Source of the DNA: Callipepla californica brunnescens
Lineage: Eukaryota > Chordata > Aves > Galliformes > Odontophoridae
Length of the DNA: 64,000 nucleotides
Assembly: GCA_023055505.1 (NCBI GenBank)
Contig: JALIRH010000049.1
Location: 3,410,001 to 3,474,000 of the forward strand
Reading direction: 5' to 3'
Shown here: positions 48,601-62,669 of the stretch, piece by piece
Numbering within the stretch: the first letter of the stretch is position 1
Layout of the letters: each line of letters starts with the position of its first letter
Translations under genes and position numbers: made by a program
The notes under the pieces: generated by a model
Told to the model about the DNA's origin: nothing
Database searches by the model: none
What the model saw: only the letters and a program-made list of their open reading frames with translations

Positions 48601-51600
48601 ATGGCTAGATTGATTCCTATGGTCTCATTGATCCCTAAGGCCCCATTGAGTTCTATGGCCCCATTGATCCCTATGACCCCATTGATTCCTACGGCCCCAT
48701 TGATTCCTATGGTCCCATTGGTTACTATGGCTAGATTGATTCCTATGGTCCCATTGATCCCTAAGGCCCCATTGAGTTCTATGGCCCCATTGATCCCTAT
48801 GGTCCCATTGATTCCTATGGCCCCATTGATCCCTATGGCCACATTGATTTCTATGGCACCCTTCATTCCTATGGCCCCATTGATCCCCATGGTCCCATTG
48901 ATCTTTATGGCCCCATTGATCCCTATGGCCCCATTGATCCCTATGGCCCCATTGAGTTCTATGGCCCCATTGAGTTCTATGGCCCCATTGATCCCTATGC
49001 CTCCATTGATTCCTTTGGCCCCATTGATCCCTGTGGCCCCACTGATTCCTACGGCCCCATTGAGTTCTATGGCCCCACTGATTCCTATGGCCCCACTTTT
49101 TCCTATGGTCCCATTGATCCCTATGGCCCCATTGATTCCTATGGTCCCATTGATCCCTATTTCCCCATTGATCCCTATGGTCCCATTTATCCCTATGATC
49201 CCATTGATCCCTATGGCCCCATTGATCCCTATGGCCCCATTGATTCCTATGGTCCCATTGATCCCTATGGCCCCATTGAGTTCTATGGCCCCGTTGAGTT
49301 CGATGGCCCCACTGAATCCTATGACCCCACTGATTCCTACGGCCCCCTTTGATTCCTATGGTCCCATTGATTACTATGGCCCCATTGAGTTTAATGGCCC
49401 CATTGATCCCTATTGCCCCGTTGATTCCTATGGCCCAATGATCCCTATGGTCTCATTGATTCCATTGGCCCCATTGATTCCTGTGGCACCGTTTATCCCT
49501 ATGGCCCCATTGATTCCTATTGCCTCATTGATTCCTATGGTCCCATTGATTCCTATGGTCCCATTGATCCCTATGGCCCCATTGAGTTCAATGGCCTCTT
49601 TGGGTTCTATGGCTCCATTGATTCCTATGGCCCCACTGATCCCTCTGGCCCCATTGATTTCTATGGTCCCATTGATTCCTGTGGCCCCATTGAGTTCTAT
49701 GACACCATTGATTCCTATGGCCCCATTGATCCCTATGGCCCCATTGATTCCTATGGTCCCATTGATCCCTATGGCCCAATCGATCCCTATGGCCCCCTTG
49801 ATCCCTATGGCCCCATTGGTTCCTATGGCCCCATTGATCGCTATGTCCCCATTGATCTTTATGGCCCCATTTATCCCTATGGACCCATTGATCCCTATGG
49901 CCCCATTGATTCCTATGCTCCCATTGATCCCTATGGCCCCATAGAGTTCTATGGTACCTTGATCCCTATGGCCCAATTGAGTTCTATGGCCGCATTGATT
50001 CCTATGGTCCCATTGATCCCTATGGCCCCATTGATTCCTATGCTCCCATTGATCCCTATGGCCCCATTGAGTTCTATGGCCTCATTGATTCCTCTGGTCC
50101 CATTGATCCCTAAGGCCCCATTGATCCCTATGGCCCCATTGATTCCTGTGGCCCCATTGATCCCTATGGCCCCATTGAACCCTATGGCCCCATTGATTCC
50201 TGTGGCCCCATTGATCCCTATGGCCCCATTGATTCCTTTGGTCCCATTGATTCCTATGTCCCCATTGATCCCTAAGGACACATGGAGTTCTATAGCCCCA
50301 TCGAACCCTATGGCCCCATCGATCCCTCTGGCCCCATTGATCCCTGTGGCCCCATTGATCCCTAGGTCCCCATTGATTCCTATGGCCCCATTGATCCCTA
50401 TGGCCCCATTGTTTTCTATGGCCCCATTGATCCCTATGGCCCCATTGATCCCTACGGCCCCTTTGATTCCTATGGCCCCATTGCGTTCTATGGTCCCATT
50501 TAATTCTATGGTCACATTGAGTTCTATGGCTCCATTCATTCCTATGGCCCCATTGATCCCTATGTCCCCATTGATCCCTATGGCCTCATCGATCCCTATT
50601 GCCCCATTGATTCCTATGGCGCCATTGATCCCTATGGTCCCATTGATTCCTATGGCCCCATTGATCCCTGTGGCCTCATTGATCCCTATGGCCCCATTGA
50701 TTCCAAAAGCCCCACTGATTCCTATAACCCTACTGATTCCTATGGCCCCATTGATTCCTATGGCCCCATTGATTCCTATAGCCCCATTGATCCCTATGGC
50801 CCCATTGAGTTCTATGGCCCCATTGATCCCTATGCCTCCCTTGATTCCTTTGTCCCCATTGATTCCTATATCCCCTTTGATTCCTTTGGCCCCATTGATC
50901 CCTGTGGCCCCACTGATTCCTATGGCCCCATTGAGTTCTATGGCACCACTGATTCCTATGGCCCCACTTTTTCCTAAGGTCCCATTGTTTTCTATGGCCC
51001 CATTGATTCCTATGGTCCCATTGATCCCTATGTCCACATTGATCCCTATGGTCCCATTTATCCCTATGGCCCCATTGATTCCTATGGTCCCATTGATCCC
51101 TACGGCCCCATTGAGTTCTATGGCCCCATTGAGTTCGATGGCCCCACTGAATCCTATGGCCCCACTGATTCCTACGGCCCCCGTTGATTTCTATGGTCCC
51201 ATTGATTACTATGGCCCCATTGAGTTTAATGGCCCCATTGATCCCTATTGCCCCGTTGATTCCTATGGACCAAAGATCCCTATGGTCTCATTGATTCCAT
51301 GGCCCCATTGATTCCTGTGGCACCGTTTATCCCTATGGCCCCATTGATTCCTATAGCCTCATTGATTCCTATGGCCCCATTGATTCCTATGCTCCCATTG
51401 ATCCCTATGGCCCCATTGATTCCTATGCTCCCATTGATCCCTATGGCCCCAGAGTTCTATGGCACCATTGATCCCTATGGCCCCATTGATCCCTATGGCC
51501 CCATTGATTCCTATGGTACCATTGATCCCTATGGCCCCATTGAGTTCTATGGCTGCATTGATTCCTATGGTCCCATTGATCCCTATGGCCCCATTGATTC

Positions 51601-54600
51601 CTAAGCTCCCATTGATCCCTATGGCCCCATTGAGTTCTATGGCCTCATTGATTCCTCTGGTCCCATTGATCCCTATGGCCCCATTGATCCCTATGGCCCC
51701 ATTGATTCCTGTGTCCCCATTGATCCCTATGGCCTCATTGATTCCTATGGTCCCATTGATTCCTATGGCCCCATTGATCCCTATGGACAGATGGAGTTAT
51801 ATAGCCCCATCGAACCCTATGGCCCCATCGATCCCTATGGCCCCATTGATCCCTATGGCCCCATTGATTCCTACGGCCCCATTGATTCCTATGGTCCCAT
51901 TGATTCCTATGGTCCCATTGATCCCTATGGCCGCGTTGAGTTCTATGGCCCCATTGATTCCTCTGGCCCCATTGATCCCTATGGCCCCATTGATTCCTAT
52001 GGCCACACTCATCCCTATGGCCCTATTGAGTTCTATGGCCCCATTGATTCCTATGGCCCCATTGATCCCTATGGCCACATTGAGTTCTATGGCACCCTTC
52101 ATTCCTATGGCCCCATTGATTCCTAGGGTCCCATTGATTCCTATGGCCCCATTGATTCCTATGGCCCACTGCATCCCTATGGCCCCATTGAGTTCTATGG
52201 CCGCATTGATTCCTATGGCCCCATTGATCCCTATGGCCCCTTTGAGTTTTATGGCTCCATTGAGTTCTATGGCTCCTTTGATCCCTATGGCCCCATTGAT
52301 CCCTATGGCCCCATTGATTCCTATGGCCCCGATGATCCCTATGGCCCCGATGATCCCTATGGCCCCTTCGATCCCTATGGCCCCATTGATACCTTTGGCC
52401 CCATTGAGTTCTATGGCCCCATTGAGTTCTATGGTCCCATTGATCCCTATGGCCACATTGAGTTCTATAGCTTCATTCTTTCCTATAACACCATTGATTC
52501 TTTTGGCCCAATTGATCCCCATGACCCCATTGAGTTCAAAGGCCCCATTGATTCCTATGGCCTCATCGATCCCCATGGCCTCATCGATCCCTATGGCCCC
52601 ATCGATTCCTATGGCCCCATTGATCCCTATGGCCCCATTGATTCCGATGGCCCCATTGATCACTGTGGCCCCATTGATCCCTATGGCCCCTTTGATTCCT
52701 ATGTCCCCACTGATTCCTATGGCCCGACTGATTCCTATGGCCCCATTGATTCCTATGGCCCCATTGATCCCTATAGCCCCATTGATCCCTTAGGCCCCAT
52801 TGAGTTCTATGGCCTCGTTGATCCCTATGGCTCCATTGATTCCAATGTCCCCATTGATTCCTATGGCCCCATTGATCCCTATGGCTCCATTGTTTTCTAT
52901 GGCCCCATTGATCCCTATGGCCCCATTGACCCCTACGGCCCCTTTGATTCCTATGGCCCCATTGCGTTCTATGGTCCCATTTAATTCTATGGTCACATTG
53001 AGTTCTATGGCTCCATTCATTCCTATGGCCCCGTTGATCCCTATGGCCCCATCGGTCCCTATGGCCCCATCGACCCCTATGGCCTTATTGAGTTCAATGG
53101 CCACATTGATTCCTATGGCCTCATGGATCCCCATGGCCTCATCGATCCCTATTGCCCCATCGATTCCTAAGGCGCCATTGATCCCTATTGCCCCATCGAT
53201 TCCTATGGCCCCATTGATCCCTGTGGCCCCACTGATCCCTATGGCCCCTTTGATTCCAAAAGCCCCACTGATTCCTATGGCCCTACTGATTCCTATGGCC
53301 CCATTGATCCCTATAGCCCCATTGATCCCTATGGCCCCATTGAGTTCTATGGCCCCATTGAGTTCTATGGCCCCATTGATCCCTATGCCTCCATTGATTC
53401 CTTTGGCCCCATTGATCCCTGTGGCCCCACTGATTCCTACGGCCCCATTGAGTTCTATGGCCCCACTGATTCCTATGGCCCCACTTTTTCCTATGGTCCC
53501 ATTGATCCCTATGGCCCCATTGATTCCTATGGTCCCATTGATCCCTATGTTCCCTTTGATCCCTATGGTCCCATTTATCCCTATGATCCCATTGATCCCT
53601 ATGGCCCCATTGATCCCTATGGCCCCATTGATTCCTATGGTCCCATTGATCCCTATGGCCCCATTGAGTTCTATGGCCCCGTTGAGTTCGATGGCCCCAC
53701 TGAATCCTATGACCCCACTGATTCCTACGGCCCCCTTTGATTCCTATGGTCCCATTGATTACTATGGCCCCATTGAGTTTAATGGCCCCATTGATCCCTA
53801 TTGCCCCGTTGATTCCTATGGCCCAATGATCCCTATGGTCTCATTGATTCCATTGGCCCCATTGATTCCTGTGGCACCGTTTATCCCTATGGCCCCATTG
53901 ATTCCTATTGCCTCATTGATTCCTATGGTCCCATTGATTCCTATGGTCCCATTGATCCCTATGGCCCCATTGAGTTCAATGGCCTCTTTGGGTTCTATGG
54001 CTCCATTGATTCCTATGGCCCCACTGATCCCTCTGGCCCCATTGATTTCTATGGTCCCATTGATTCCTGTGGCCCCATTGAGTTCTATGACACCATTGAT
54101 TCCTATGGCCCCATTGATCCCTATGGCCCCATTGATTCCTATGGTCCCATTGATCCCTATGGCCCAATCGATCCCTATGGCCCCCTTGATCCCTATGGCC
54201 CCATTGGTTCCTATGGCCCCATTGATCGCTATGTCCCCATTGATCTTTATGGCCCCATTTATCCCTATGGACCCATTGATCCCTATGGCCCCATTGATTC
54301 CTATGCTCCCATTGATCCCTATGGCCCCATAGAGTTCTATGGTACCTTGATCCCTATGGCCCAATTGAGTTCTATGGCCGCATTGATTCCTATGGTCCCA
54401 TTGATCCCTATGGCCCCATTGATTCCTATGCTCCCATTGATCCCTATGGCCCCATTGAGTTCTATGGCCTCATTGATTCCTCTGGTCCCATTGATCCCTA
54501 TGGCCCCATTGATCCCTATGGCCCCATTGATTTCCTGTGGCCCCATTGATCCCTATGGCCCCATTGAACCCTATGGCCCCATTGATTCCTGTGGCCCCAT

Positions 54601-57600
54601 TGATCCCTATGGCCCCATTGATTCCTTTGGTCCCATTGATTCCTATGTCCCCATTGATCCCTAAGGACACATGGAGTTCTATAGCCCCATCGAACCCTAT
54701 GGCCCCATCGATCCCTCTGGCCCCATTGATCCCTATGGCCCCATTGATTCCTATGGCCCCATTGATTCCTATGGCCCCATTGATTCCTATGGTCCCATTG
54801 GTCCCTATGGCCCGATTGATTCCTATGGTCGCATTGATCCCTATGGCCCCATTGAGTTCTATGGCCCCATTGATCCCTATGACCCCATTGATTCCTACGG
54901 CCCCATTGATTCCTATGGTCCCATTGGTTACTATGGCTAGATTGATTCCTATGGTCCCATTGATCCCTATGGCCCCACTGATTCCTATGGTACCATTGAT
55001 CCCTATGTCCCCATTGATCCCTATGGTCCCATTTATCCCTATGATCCCATTGATCCCTATGGCCCCATTGATCCCTATGGCCCCATTGAGTTCTATGGCC
55101 CCATTGAGTTCGATGGCCCCACTGAATCCTATGGCCCCACTGATTCCTACGGCCCCCTTTGATTCCTATGGTCCCATTGATTACGATGGCCCCATTGAGT
55201 TTAATGGCCCCATTGATCCCTATTGCCCCGTTGATTCCTATGGCCCAATGATCCCTATGGTCTCATTGATTCCATTGGCCCCATTGATTCCTGTGGCACC
55301 GTTTATCCCTATGGCCCCATTGATTCCTATTGCCTCATTGATTCCTATGGTCCCATTGATTCCTATGGTCCCATTGATCCCTATGGCCCCATTGAGTTCA
55401 ATGGCCTCTTTGAGTTCTATGGCTCCATTGATTCCTATGGCCGCACTGATCCCTATGGCCCCATTGATTTCTATGGTCCCATTGATTCCTGTGGCCCTTT
55501 TGAGTTCTATTACACCATTGATTCCTATGGCCCCATTGATCCCTATGGCCCCATTGGTTCCTATGGTCCCATTGATCCCTATGGCCCAATCGATCCCTAT
55601 GGCCCCCTTGATCCCTATGGCCCCATTGGTTCCTATGGCCCCATTGATCCCTATGGTCCCATTGATCTTTATGGCCCCATTTATCCCTATGGACCCATTG
55701 ATCCCTGTGGCCCCATTGATCCCTATGGCCCCTTTGATCCCTATGGCCCCATAGAGTTCTATGGTACCTTGATCCCTATGGCCCAATTGAGTTCTATGGC
55801 CGCATTGATTCCTATGGTCCCATTGATCCCTATGGCCCCATTGATTCCTATGCTCCCATTGATCCCTATGGCCCCATTGATCCCTATGGCCCCATTGATT
55901 CCTGTGGCCCCATTGATCCCTATGGCCCCATTGATTCCTATGGTCCCATTGATTCCTATGGCCCCATTGATCCCTAAGGACACATGGAGTTCTATAGCCC
56001 CATCGAACCCTATGGCCCCATCTATCCCTATGGCCCCATTGATCCCTATGGCCCCATTGATTCCTATGGCCCCATTGATTCCTATGGCCACATTGATTCC
56101 TATGGTCCCATTGGTCCCTATTGCCCGATTGATTCCTATGGTCTCATTGATCCCTATGGCCCCATTGAGTTCTATGGCCCCATTGATCCCTATGACCCCA
56201 TTGATTCCTACGGCCCCATTGATTCCTATGGTCCCATTGGTTACTATGGCTAGATTGATTCCTATGGTCTCATTGATCCCTAAGGCCCCATTGAGTTCTA
56301 TGGCCCCATTGATCCCTATGACCCCATTGATTCCTACGGCCCCATTGATTCCTATGGTCCCATTGGTTACTATGGCTAGATTGATTCCTATGGTCCCATT
56401 GATCCCTAAGGCCCCATTGAGTTCTATGGCCCCATTGATCCCTATGGTCCCATTGATTCCTATGGCCCCATTGATCCCTATGGCCACATTGATTTCTATG
56501 GCACCCTTCATTCCTATGGCCCCATTGATCCCCATGGTCCCATTGATCTTTATGGCCCCATTGATCCCTATGGCCCCATTGATCCCTATGGCCCCATTGA
56601 GTTCTATGGCCCCATTGAGTTCTATGGCCCCATTGATCCCTATGCCTCCATTGATTCCTTTGGCCCCATTGATCCCTGTGGCCCCACTGATTCCTACGGC
56701 CCCATTGAGTTCTATGGCCCCACTGATTCCTATGGCCCCACTTTTTCCTATGGTCCCATTGATCCCTATGGCCCCATTGATTCCTATGGTCCCATTGATC
56801 CCTATTTCCCCATTGATCCCTATGGTCCCATTTATCCCTATGATCCCATTGATCCCTATGGCCCCATTGATCCCTATGGCCCCATTGATTCCTATGGTCC
56901 CATTGATCCCTATGGCCCCATTGAGTTCTATGGCCCCGTTGAGTTCGATGGCCCCACTGAATCCTATGACCCCACTGATTCCTACGGCCCCCTTTGATTC
57001 CTATGGTCCCATTGATTACTATGGCCCCATTGAGTTTAATGGCCCCATTGATCCCTATTGCCCCGTTGATTCCTATGGCCCAATGATCCCTATGGTCTCA
57101 TTGATTCCATTGGCCCCATTGATTCCTGTGGCACCGTTTATCCCTATGGCCCCATTGATTCCTATTGCCTCATTGATTCCTATGGTCCCATTGATTCCTA
57201 TGGTCCCATTGATCCCTATGGCCCCATTGAGTTCAATGGCCTCTTTGGGTTCTATGGCTCCATTGATTCCTATGGCCCCACTGATCCCTCTGGCCCCATT
57301 GATTTCTATGGTCCCATTGATTCCTGTGGCCCCATTGAGTTCTATGACACCATTGATTCCTATGGCCCCATTGATCCCTATGGCCCCATTGATTCCTATG
57401 GTCCCATTGATCCCTATGGCCCAATCGATCCCTATGGCCCCCTTGATCCCTATGGCCCCATTGGTTCCTATGGCCCCATTGATCGCTATGTCCCCATTGA
57501 TCTTTATGGCCCCATTTATCCCTATGGACCCATTGATCCCTATGGCCCCATTGATTCCTATGCTCCCATTGATCCCTATGGCCCCATAGAGTTCTATGGT

Positions 57601-57985
57601 ACCTTGATCCCTATGGCCCAATTGAGTTCTATGGCCGCATTGATTCCTATGGTCCCATTGATCCCTATGGCCCCATTGATTCCTATGCTCCCATTGATCC
57701 CTATGGCCCCATTGAGTTCTATGGCCTCATTGATTCCTCTGGTCCCATTGATCCCTAAGGCCCCATTGATCCCTATGGCCCCATTGATTCCTGTGGCCCC
57801 ATTGATCCCTATGGCCCCATTGAACCCTATGGCCCCATTGATTCCTGTGGCCCCATTGATCCCTATGGCCCCATTGATTCCTTTGGTCCCATTGATTCCT
57901 ATGTCCCCATTGATCCCTAAGGACACATGGAGTTCTATAGCCCCATCGAACCCTATGGCCCCATCGATCCCTCTGGCCCCATTGA
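42661..57985 (+). repeat. Tandem duplication of about 7.64 kb (two copies)
   Basis: The segment from about 42661 to 50340 is repeated from about 50341 to 57985. Matching landmarks are 7,680 bp apart at the left end and 7,644-7,645 bp apart after a 36-bp (two-monomer) loss near 51065 in the second copy. Each copy contains smaller units with spacings of about 1,421, 1,835 and 3,256 bp, marked by the string GGTACCTTGATCCC (46696, 48119, 49954, 54341, 55764). The sequences are nearly identical, with scattered single-base differences. Confidence 0.9.
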
Positions 57986-60900
57986 TCCCTATGGCCCCAT
58001 TGATTCCTATGGCCCCATTGATTCCTATGGCCCCATTGATTCCTATGGTCCCATTGGTCCCTATGGCCCGATTGATTCCTATGGTCGCATTGATCCCTAT
58101 GGCCCCATTGAGTTCTATGGCCCCATTGATCCCTATGACCCCATTGATTCCTACGGCCCCATTGATTCCTATGGTCCCATTGGTTACTATGGCTAGATTG
58201 ATTCCTATGGTCCCATTGATCCCTATGGCCCCACTGATTCCTATGGTACCATTGATCCCTATGTCCCCATTGATCCCTATGGTCCCATTTATCCCTATGA
58301 TCCCATTGATCCCTATGGCCCCATTGATCCCTATGGCCCCATTGAGTTCTATGGCCCCATTGAGTTCGATGGCCCCACTGAATCCTATGGCCCCACTGAT
58401 TCCTACGGCCCCCTTTGATTCCTATGGTCCCATTGATTACGATGGCCCCATTGAGTTTAATGGCCCCATTGATCCCTATTGCCCCGTTGATTCCTATGGC
58501 CCAATGATCCCTATGGTCTCATTGATTCCATTGGCCCCATTGATTCCTGTGGCACCGTTTATCCCTATGGCCCCATTGATTCCTATTGCCTCATTGATTC
58601 CTATGGTCCCATTGATTCCTATGGTCCCATTGATCCCTATGGCCCCATTGAGTTCAATGGCCTCTTTGAGTTCTATGGCTCCATTGATTCCTATGGCCGC
58701 ACTGATCCCTATGGCCCCATTGATTTCTATGGTCCCATTGATTCCTGTGGCCCTTTTGAGTTCTATTACACCATTGATTCCTATGGCCCCATTGATCCCT
58801 ATGGCCCCATTGGTTCCTATGGTCCCATTGATCCCTATGGCCCAATCGATCCCTATGGCCCCCTTGATCCCTATGGCCCCATTGGTTCCTATGGCCCCAT
58901 TGATCCCTATGGTCCCATTGATCTTTATGGCCCCATTTATCCCTATGGACCCATTGATCCCTATGGCCCCATTGATTCCTATGCTCCCATTGATCCCTAT
59001 GGCCCCATAGAGTTCTATGGTACCTTGATCCCTATGGCCCAATTGAGTTCTATGGCCGCATTGATTCCTATGGTCCCATTGATCCCTATGGCCCCATTGA
59101 TTCCTATGCTCCCATTGATCCCTATGGCCCCATTGATCCCTATGGCCCCATTGATTCCTGTGGCCCCATTGATCCCTATGGCCCCATTGATTCCTATGGT
59201 CCCATTGATTCCTATGGCCCCATTGATCCCTAAGGACACATGGAGTTCTATAGCCCCATCGAACCCTATGGCCCCATCTATCCCTATGGCCCCATTGATC
59301 CCTATGGCCCCATTGATTCCTATGGCCCCATTGATTCCTATGGCCACATTGATTCCTATGGTCCCATTGGTCCCTATTGCCCGATTGATTCCTATGGTCT
59401 CATTGATCCCTATGGCCCCATTGAGTTCTATGGCCCCATTGATCCCTATGACCCCATTGATTCCTACGGCCCCATTGATTCCTATGGTCCCATTGGTTAC
59501 TATGGCTAGATTGATTCCTATGGTCTCATTGATCCCTAAGGCCCCATTGAGTTCTATGGCCCCATTGATCCCTATGACCCCATTGATTCCTACGGCCCCA
59601 TTGATTCCTACGGTCCCATTGGTTACTATGGCTAGATTGATTCCTATGGTCCCATTGATCCCTAAGGCCCCATTGAGTTCTATGGCCCCATTGATCCCTA
59701 TGGTCCCATTGATTCCTATGGCCCCATTGATCCCTATGGCCACATTGATTTCTATGGCACCCTTCATTCCTATGGCCCCATTGATCCCCATGGTCCCATT
59801 GATCTTTATGGCCCCATTGATCCCTATGGCCCCATTGATCCCTATGGCCCCATTGAGTTCTATGGCTCCATTGATTCCTATGGTCCCATTAATCCCTATG
59901 GCCCCTTTGAGTTCTATGGCCCCTTTGACTTCTATGCTCCCATTGATTCCTATGGCCCCATTGATCCCTATGGCCCCTTTGAGTTTTATGGCTCCATTGA
60001 GTTCTATGGCTCCATTGATCCCTATGGCCCCATTGATCCCTATGGCCGCATTGATTCCTATGGCCCCGATGATCCCTATGGACCCGATGATCCCTATGGC
60101 CCCGATGATCCCTATGGACCCGATGATCCCTATGGACCCGATGATCCCTATCGCCCCTTCGATCCCTATGGCCCCATTGATTCCTATGGCCCCATTCAGC
60201 TCTATGGCCCCATTGAGTTCTATGGTCCCATTGATCCCTATGGCCCCTTTGAGTTCTATAGCTCCATTCATTCCTATAACACCATTGATTCCTCTGGCCC
60301 AATTGATCCCTATGACCCCATTGAGTTAAAAGGCCCCATTGATTCCTATGGCCTCATCGATCCCCATGGCCTCATCGATCCCTATGGCCCCATTGATCCC
60401 TGTGGCCCCATTGATCCCTATGGCCCCACTGATTCCTATGGCCCCATTGATCCCTGTGGCCCCATTGATCCCTATGGCCCCTTTGATTCCTATGTCCCCA
60501 CTGATTCCTATGGCCCTATTGATCCCTATGGCCCCATAGATCCCTATAGCCCCATTGATCCCTTTGGCCCCATTGAGTTCTATGGCCTCATTGATCCCTA
60601 TGGCTCCATTGATTCCTATGTCCCCATTGATTCCTATGGCCCTATTGATTCCTGTGGCCCCATTGATCCCTGTGGCCCCATTGATTCCTATGGCCCCTTT
60701 GATCCCTATGGCCCCATTGATCCCTATGTCCCCATTGATTCCTATGGCCCCATTGATCTCTATGGCCCCATTGTTTTCTATGGCCCCATTGATCCCTATG
60801 GCGCCATTGATCCCTACGGCCCCTTTGATTCCTATGGCCCCATTGCGTTCTATGGTCCCATTTAATTCTATGGTCAAATTGAGTTCTATGGCTCCATTGA

Positions 60901-62087
60901 TTCCTATGGCCCCATTGATCCCTATGGCCCCATTGATCCCTGTGGCCCCATTGATGCCTATGGCCCCATTGATTCCAAAACCCCATTGATTCCTATGGCT
61001 CTACTGATTCCTGTGGCCCATTGATTCCTATGGCCCCATTGATCCCTATAGCCCCATTGATCCCTATGGCCCCATTGAGTTCTATGTCCCCATTGATCCC
61101 TATGGCTCCATTGATTCCTTTGTCCCCTTTATTCCTATATCCCTTTTTATTCCTGTGGCCCCATTGATCCCTTTGGCCCCATTGATTCCTCTGGCCCCAT
61201 TGAGTTCTATGGCCCCACTGATTCCGATGGCCCCACTTTTTCCTGTGGTCCCATTGATCCCTATGGCCCCATTGATTCCTATGGTCCCATTGATCCCTAT
61301 GTCCCCATTGATTCCTATGACCCCATTGATCCCTATGGCCCCATTGAATTCTATGGCCGCATGGATTCCTATGGCCTTATTGATCCCTATGGCCCCATTG
61401 ATCCCTATGGCCCCATTGAGTCCTATGGCCCTATTGATTGCTGTGGCCCCATTGATGCCTATAGCTCCATTGAGTTCTATGGCCCCTTTGAGTTCAATGG
61501 CCCCATTGATTCCTATGGCCCCATTGATTTTAAGGCCCCTTTGAGTTCTATGGACCCATTGAGTTCTATGGCGCAATTGATCCCTATGGCCCCTTTGATC
61601 CCTATGGCCCCATTGATTCCTATGGCCCCATTGAGTTCTATGGCTCCATTGATCCCTATGGCCCCATTGATCCCTATGGCCCCATTGAGTTCTATGGCCC
61701 CATTGATTCCTATGGCCCCATTGATCCCTATGGCCCCATTGATTCCTATGGCCCCATTGATTCCTAAGTTCCCATTGATCCCTACGGTTCCATTGATTCT
61801 TATGGCCCCTTTGATTTTTATGGCCCCATTGATCCCTATGGCCCCATTGAGTTCTATGGCCCCATTGATTCCTATGGTCCCTTTGATCGCAGTGGCCCCA
61901 TTGATCCCTCTGGCCCCATTGATTTTTATGGCCCCTTTCAGTTCTATGGCCACATTGTTTCCTATGGCCCCATTGAGTTCTATGGCCCTATTGATCCCTA
62001 TGGCCCCATTGAGTTCTATGGCCCCACTGAGTTCTATGGCCCCATGGATCCCTATGACCCCATTGATCCCTATAGCCCCATTGATTC
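57986..62087 (+). repeat. Distal satellite end, partial third copy then divergence
   Basis: About 57986-59865 again matches the 47085-48965 segment (offset about 10.9 kb). From about 59870 the order of monomers is different, with a local run GATGATCCCTATGGACCC repeated five times at 60068-60150. From 61000 onward the monomers are more diverged, with short frames. The block stops at ATTGATTC before the ERV2 LTR. Confidence 0.75.
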
Positions 62088-62662
62088 TGTCATTGTTTTA
62101 TGATATTTGGTACTTGTATTCCACACCATAACATCATGTATTGCATTAAGAGTTAAAGAGCTAATACTCCAGCTCCATAGATCATTGATAATTCCAGGTA
62201 TACCTGTCTCAGAAGAGAAGAAGCACTACATTCCCCAGAGGACTTTGTGATGCTTTGTATTTTTACGTGTTTTCCGCTCAGAGGGAACAGATAAAAACCC
62301 TCTGCGGTCACGGGACGCTCTCTTTCCTTCGGGATCGACGCAGCAGTGGGTGCTCGCTGCCGTATCGCCTTCAGCGTTAGCGTAAGGCCTTCGGTTTATC
62401 GGACACTCTCTCTTGCTCATTTTATTTGATTCATTAGCCTCAATTCCAATTATATTGTATTATATTGTGTTATTTTACTTTCTGATATCTTATTTAGTAA
62501 ATTAGCTTTCCTCCTCAGATCGTTGCCGCTCTTTTGTTTCTAGGCCCATCTCCCTTTTCCCTTTTTCCCTTTTCCTTTCCCCTTTCCTGGGGCGTGGGTC
62601 CGTGGGTCCCTCGCACCTGTCGTCGCGGAGCCGGGCCGATCCAGCCCGGTGAATCGTTGACA
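62088..62662 (+). repeat. ERV2 5' LTR (long U3 subtype)
   Basis: Starts TGTCATTG and ends CGTTGACA. It carries the U3 segment from CTAATACTCCAGCTCC to TACCTGTCTCAGAAG that is shared with the ERV1 5' LTR and missing from the ERV1 3' LTR. This is the best preserved of the LTRs here and serves as reference for the ends TGTCA...TGACA. Confidence 0.95.
62290..62297 (+). promoter_or_regulatory. TATA-like element in ERV2 5' LTR
   Basis: GATAAAAA in the same context as in both ERV1 LTRs, downstream of GAGGGAACA and upstream of CCCTCTGCGGTCACGGG. Probable core promoter of the LTR, inferred from position and conservation only. Confidence 0.5.
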
Positions 62663-62669
62663 TTTTTTT

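Larger units (their letters stand above)
13249..62087 (+). repeat. 18-bp satellite, block 2 (plus orientation)
   Basis: About 2,700 tandem monomers over 48.8 kb. The consensus is ATTGATCCCTATGGCCCC. Two other abundant forms change the fifth to eighth bases: ATTGATTCCTATGGCCCC and ATTGAGTTCTATGGCCCC. Monomer length is almost always 18; occasional 17-bp monomers (GGCCC for GGCCCC) shift frame. Four of the six frames escape stop codons in the consensus, giving open frames up to 777 codons (41334-43667) that encode only repeats of the types PMAPLI, PYGPID, GINGAI or GHRDQW. No promoter, signal or conserved start accompanies them. The block begins after five non-satellite bases following the ERV1 3' LTR and ends at the TG of the ERV2 LTR. 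Confidence 0.98.

Noticed and set aside
13249..62087. Dozens of long reading frames (up to 777 codons) on both strands
   Set aside because: They follow directly from an 18-bp monomer whose consensus lacks stops in four frames. The products are pure hexapeptide repeats, overlap on both strands, and change frame at 17-bp monomers.
13249..62087. CRISPR array
   Set aside because: Repeats are contiguous without spacers, 18 bp long, and lie in an avian genome with retroelements.
13249..62087. Collagen-like gene from the Gly-X-Y pattern of one frame
   Set aside because: One of the three common monomer types removes a glycine, there are no introns, and no flanking domains exist.
13249..62087. Centromeric satellite with CENP-B boxes
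   Set aside because: The monomer contains no CENP-B box-like TTCG...CGGG motif. Centromere identity cannot be read from sequence alone.
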